Shown here: positions 6,982 through 8,478 of the stretch, piece by piece
Numbering within the stretch: position 1 is the stretch's first letter
Layout of the letters: each line of letters begins with the position of its first letter
Source of the DNA: an uncultured Lachnospiraceae bacterium
GTDB taxonomy: Bacteria; Bacillota; Clostridia; Lachnospirales; Lachnospiraceae
DNA length: 8,478 bases
Assembly: GCA_934376945.1 (NCBI GenBank)
Contig: CAKRPI010000088.1
Span: 1-8,478, forward strand
Reading direction: 5' to 3'
The notes under the pieces: model-generated
Told to the model about the DNA's origin: nothing
The model's database searches: none
What the model saw: only the letters and a program-made list of their open reading frames with translations
Made by a program: the position numbers and the translations under genes

Positions 6982-8199
6982 ATGGAAATGTTAACATTAG
7001 AGGCATTTGAAGAGGCTTCCGAGTGTGTGAAGCGTGTGACGCAGGAGACAAAGCTGGTATACAGCGAATATTTCAGCAATCAGACGGGGAACAAAGTTTA
7101 TCTGAAGGCGGAAAATATGCAGGTAACAGGTGCTTATAAGATTCGCGGCGCTTATTATAAGATCAGCACAATGAGCGAGGAGGAGCGTGCGAAGGGGCTG
7201 ATTACCGCATCGGCGGGAAATCATGCACAGGGCGTTGCATATGCGGCAAAGGCTTACGGCTGTAAGGCAGTTATTGTAATGCCGGAGACGACTCCATTGA
7301 TCAAAGTAAACCGTACCAGAGGCTATGGTGCAGAGGTTGTACTGCACGGTGATGTATATGATGAAGCGTGTGAGTATGCATTCCAGCTGGCGGAAGAAAA
7401 TGGTTATACGTTTATTCATCCGTTTGATGATCCGGCTGTTGCTACCGGTCAGGGAACAATCGCAATGGAGATTGTGAAAGAGCTTCCACTTGTAGATTAC
7501 ATTCTTGTACCGATCGGAGGGGGCGGACTGGCAACGGGTGTTTCCACACTTGCAAAGTATCTGAATCCGAAGATTAAAGTAATCGGTGTTGAGCCGGAAG
7601 GTGCAGCCTGTATGAAGGCTTCTCTGGAACGCGGCGAGGTAACCACGCTTCCGAAGGTCAGCACAATCGCAGATGGTACGGCAGTCAAGACACCGGGACA
7701 TAATATTTTTCCGTATATCCAGAAAAATGTGGATGAGATTCTGACGGTAAGCGATGATGAGCTGATCGTGGCCTTCCTTGATATGGTAGAAAATCATAAG
7801 ATGGTTGTAGAAAATTCCGGACTTTTGACTGTGGCGGCACTGAAGCATCTGAATGTGCGCGGCAAGAAGGTTGTTTCTGTGCTTTCTGGCGGAAATATGG
7901 ATGTCATCACGATGGCGTCTGTCGTACAGAGAGGATTGATTCAGAGAGACCGTATCTTCACGGTATCTGTTTTGCTTCCGGATCGTCCTGGCGAACTGGT
8001 GCGCGTGGCAGGTGTTATTGCGGAGCAGCAGGGCAATGTCATCAAGCTGGAGCACAACCAGTTTGTTTCCACCAACCGCAATGCGGCAGTGGAGCTGCGT
8101 ATTACGCTTGAGGCATTTGGCACAGAACATAAGATGAGTATTATTCAGGCGCTGAAAGATCATGGATATGATCCGGTGCAGAAGACGGCAAGCCTGTAA
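6982..8199 (+). CDS. ilvA: Threonine ammonia-lyase with C-terminal ACT domain
   Basis: This 405-residue PLP enzyme deaminates L-threonine to 2-oxobutanoate and ammonia, feeding isoleucine synthesis or threonine catabolism. The PLP lysine is K53 in TGAYKIRGA (49-57). SAGNHAQG (77-84) binds the substrate carboxylate, GGGGL (179-183) holds the PLP phosphate, and LSGGN (301-305) contacts the pyridine ring. A single ACT-type regulatory domain covers about 325-400 (FTVSVLLPDRPGELVRVAGV), which suggests allosteric control by an amino acid. Length and layout match the roughly 400-residue single-ACT form, not the longer E. coli IlvA with two ACT-like domains. ATG 6982 has GGCAGG (6967-6972) 9 bases upstream; ATG 6988 is an alternative. 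The gene stands 130 bases after ftsY with no visible terminator or strong promoter between them. Whether its role is biosynthetic or catabolic cannot be decided here. Confidence 0.94.
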   Translation: MEMLTLEAFEEASECVKRVTQETKLVYSEYFSNQTGNKVYLKAENMQVTGAYKIRGAYYKISTMSEEERAKGLITASAGNHAQGVAYAAKAYGCKAVIVMPETTPLIKVNRTRGYGAEVVLHGDVYDEACEYAFQLAEENGYTFIHPFDDPAVATGQGTIAMEIVKELPLVDYILVPIGGGGLATGVSTLAKYLNPKIKVIGVEPEGAACMKASLERGEVTTLPKVSTIADGTAVKTPGHNIFPYIQKNVDEILTVSDDELIVAFLDMVENHKMVVENSGLLTVAALKHLNVRGKKVVSVLSGGNMDVITMASVVQRGLIQRDRIFTVSVLLPDRPGELVRVAGVIAEQQGNVIKLEHNQFVSTNRNAAVELRITLEAFGTEHKMSIIQALKDHGYDPVQKTASL

Positions 8200-8218
8200 A
8201 AAAAGAAACATATAAAGG

Positions 8219-8253
8219 AATGGCATCTGAGAGATTCTCGGATGTCATTTTTT
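8219..8253 (+). terminator. Intrinsic terminator after ilvA
   Basis: ATGGCATCTGAGA (8220-8232) pairs with TCTCGGATGTCAT (8236-8248) over 13 bp including two G-U wobbles. The loop is GAT, and six T follow at 8248-8253. It starts 20 bases after the ilvA stop. Confidence 0.88.
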
Positions 8254-8261
8254 GAAGGGAG

Positions 8262-8295
8262 GATTCCTTACGAGCCTAGATTCCTTATGATTCTA
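8262..8295. repeat. Short direct repeats in the ilvA downstream spacer
   Basis: GATTCCTTA occurs at 8262-8270 and 8279-8287, 17 bp apart, followed by a related GATTCTA at 8289-8295. The spacing of about one and a half helical turns could mark a protein site, or the stretch may be part of a dispersed intergenic repeat. No function is assigned. Confidence 0.45.
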
Positions 8296-8321
8296 CAAGT
8301 AGCGAAGCGAATTGCGAATAT

Positions 8322-8359
8322 CCGCTTTGGCCCCAATAGGGGCGGGGGAAAGCGGTTTT
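8322..8359 (+). terminator. GC-rich hairpin with short T-tract, possible second terminator
   Basis: CCGCTTT (8322-8328) pairs with AAAGCGG (8349-8355), and GCCCC (8330-8334) pairs with GGGGC (8339-8343) over an AATA loop. G8329 and a GGGGG bulge (8344-8348) are left unpaired. Four T follow (8356-8359), so it may back up the ilvA terminator. Those same T bases form the start of the -35 box of the next gene. AAGCG at 8305-8309 can compete for CGCTT at 8323-8327. Confidence 0.45.
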
Positions 8360-8384
8360 CATCTTATCCGGATAGAGCTATAAT
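8356..8384 (+). promoter_or_regulatory. Sigma-A promoter for the metallophosphoesterase gene
   Basis: TTTTCA (8356-8361) and a perfect TATAAT (8379-8384) are 17 bp apart. Initiation near 8391 would give a very short leader that begins at the Shine-Dalgarno GAGAGG (8392-8397). Confidence 0.75.
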
Positions 8385-8404
8385 AATGAAAGAGAGGATA
8401 GGGC

Positions 8405-8478
8405 ATGGCATTATATGCGCTTGGAGATATGCATCTGGCTTTTTCGGTAGACAAGCCTATGGACAGGTTCGGAAAAGT
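8405..8478 (+). CDS. Probable metallophosphoesterase, 5' end
   Basis: Only 24 codons are in the window, beginning at ATG 8405 with GAGAGG (8392-8397) 7 bases upstream. The start MALYALGDMHLAFS contains GDxH (G7, D8, H10), the first metal-binding motif of calcineurin-like metallophosphoesterases, placed directly after the first beta strand as in that family. Such enzymes hydrolyse phosphate mono- or diesters using two metal ions; the substrate cannot be told from this fragment. It has its own promoter and follows the ilvA terminator, so it is probably transcribed separately. The remaining catalytic motifs lie beyond the window, so the family call rests on this N-terminus alone. Confidence 0.7.
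   Translation, partial: MALYALGDMHLAFSVDKPMDRFGK

Noticed and set aside
6327..7079. 250-codon open frame on the minus strand opposite ftsY
   Set aside because: Antisense to the conserved GTPase motifs of ftsY, with low-complexity composition and no family match.
6997..8226. 409-codon open frame on the minus strand opposite ilvA
   Set aside because: It lies almost entirely antisense to a well-supported ilvA, is rich in His, Arg, Cys and Ile with no recognisable domain, and is a typical shadow frame.
8339..8355. G-quadruplex in the G-rich strand
   Set aside because: Only two G-runs of three or more are present; four are needed. The hairpin explains the G-richness better.
1..8478. CRISPR array, insertion sequence, phage or defence genes
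   Set aside because: No spaced repeat array, transposase, integrase or terminal repeats are visible; all intact genes are conserved housekeeping or metabolic functions.

Overview
The window looks like a chromosomal housekeeping block from a Clostridia bacterium, most likely Lachnospiraceae. The gene order rpmF-plsX-acpP-rnc-smc-ftsY is the familiar Firmicutes/Clostridia arrangement. The acyl carrier protein, FtsY (short, no acidic A domain) and ilvA products read like Lachnospiraceae versions. Base composition is moderate, Shine-Dalgarno sequences are strong (AGGAGG type), and every gene lies on the + strand. Genus cannot be fixed from sequence alone.

Layout. Bases 1-80 are the 3' end of rpmF (ribosomal protein L32), closed by an intrinsic terminator. 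A perfect 35-bp inverted repeat and a good sigma-A-type promoter then lead into plsX (243-1047). plsX is broken: an internal block of roughly 70 codons is missing, and the two remaining parts are in different frames. acpP follows 15 bp later and ends in a strong terminator. After a leader that can fold extensively come rnc (RNase III) and smc (chromosome condensation ATPase). A 160-bp spacer leads to ftsY (signal recognition particle receptor). A 130-bp spacer with no clear signals leads to ilvA (threonine ammonia-lyase with a C-terminal ACT domain), which ends in a terminator. The last 220 bp hold an unusual intergenic stretch (direct repeats, GC-rich hairpin), a promoter with a perfect -10 box, and the first 24 codons of a probable metallophosphoesterase.

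How the genes work together. plsX and acpP belong to fatty acid/phospholipid synthesis: ACP carries the acyl chain and PlsX normally moves it to phosphate for PlsY. rnc processes structured RNA, smc organises the chromosome, and ftsY targets membrane proteins. ilvA makes 2-oxobutanoate from threonine and is metabolically unrelated to its neighbours.

I see no mobile element, CRISPR array, tRNA or rRNA, and no evidence of a new multi-gene system. The most notable observations are the deletion-frameshift in plsX, the perfect inverted repeat overlapping the rpmF terminator's T-tract, the foldable rnc leader, an exact one-heptad tandem duplication in the SMC coiled coil, and the structured spacer before the final gene.
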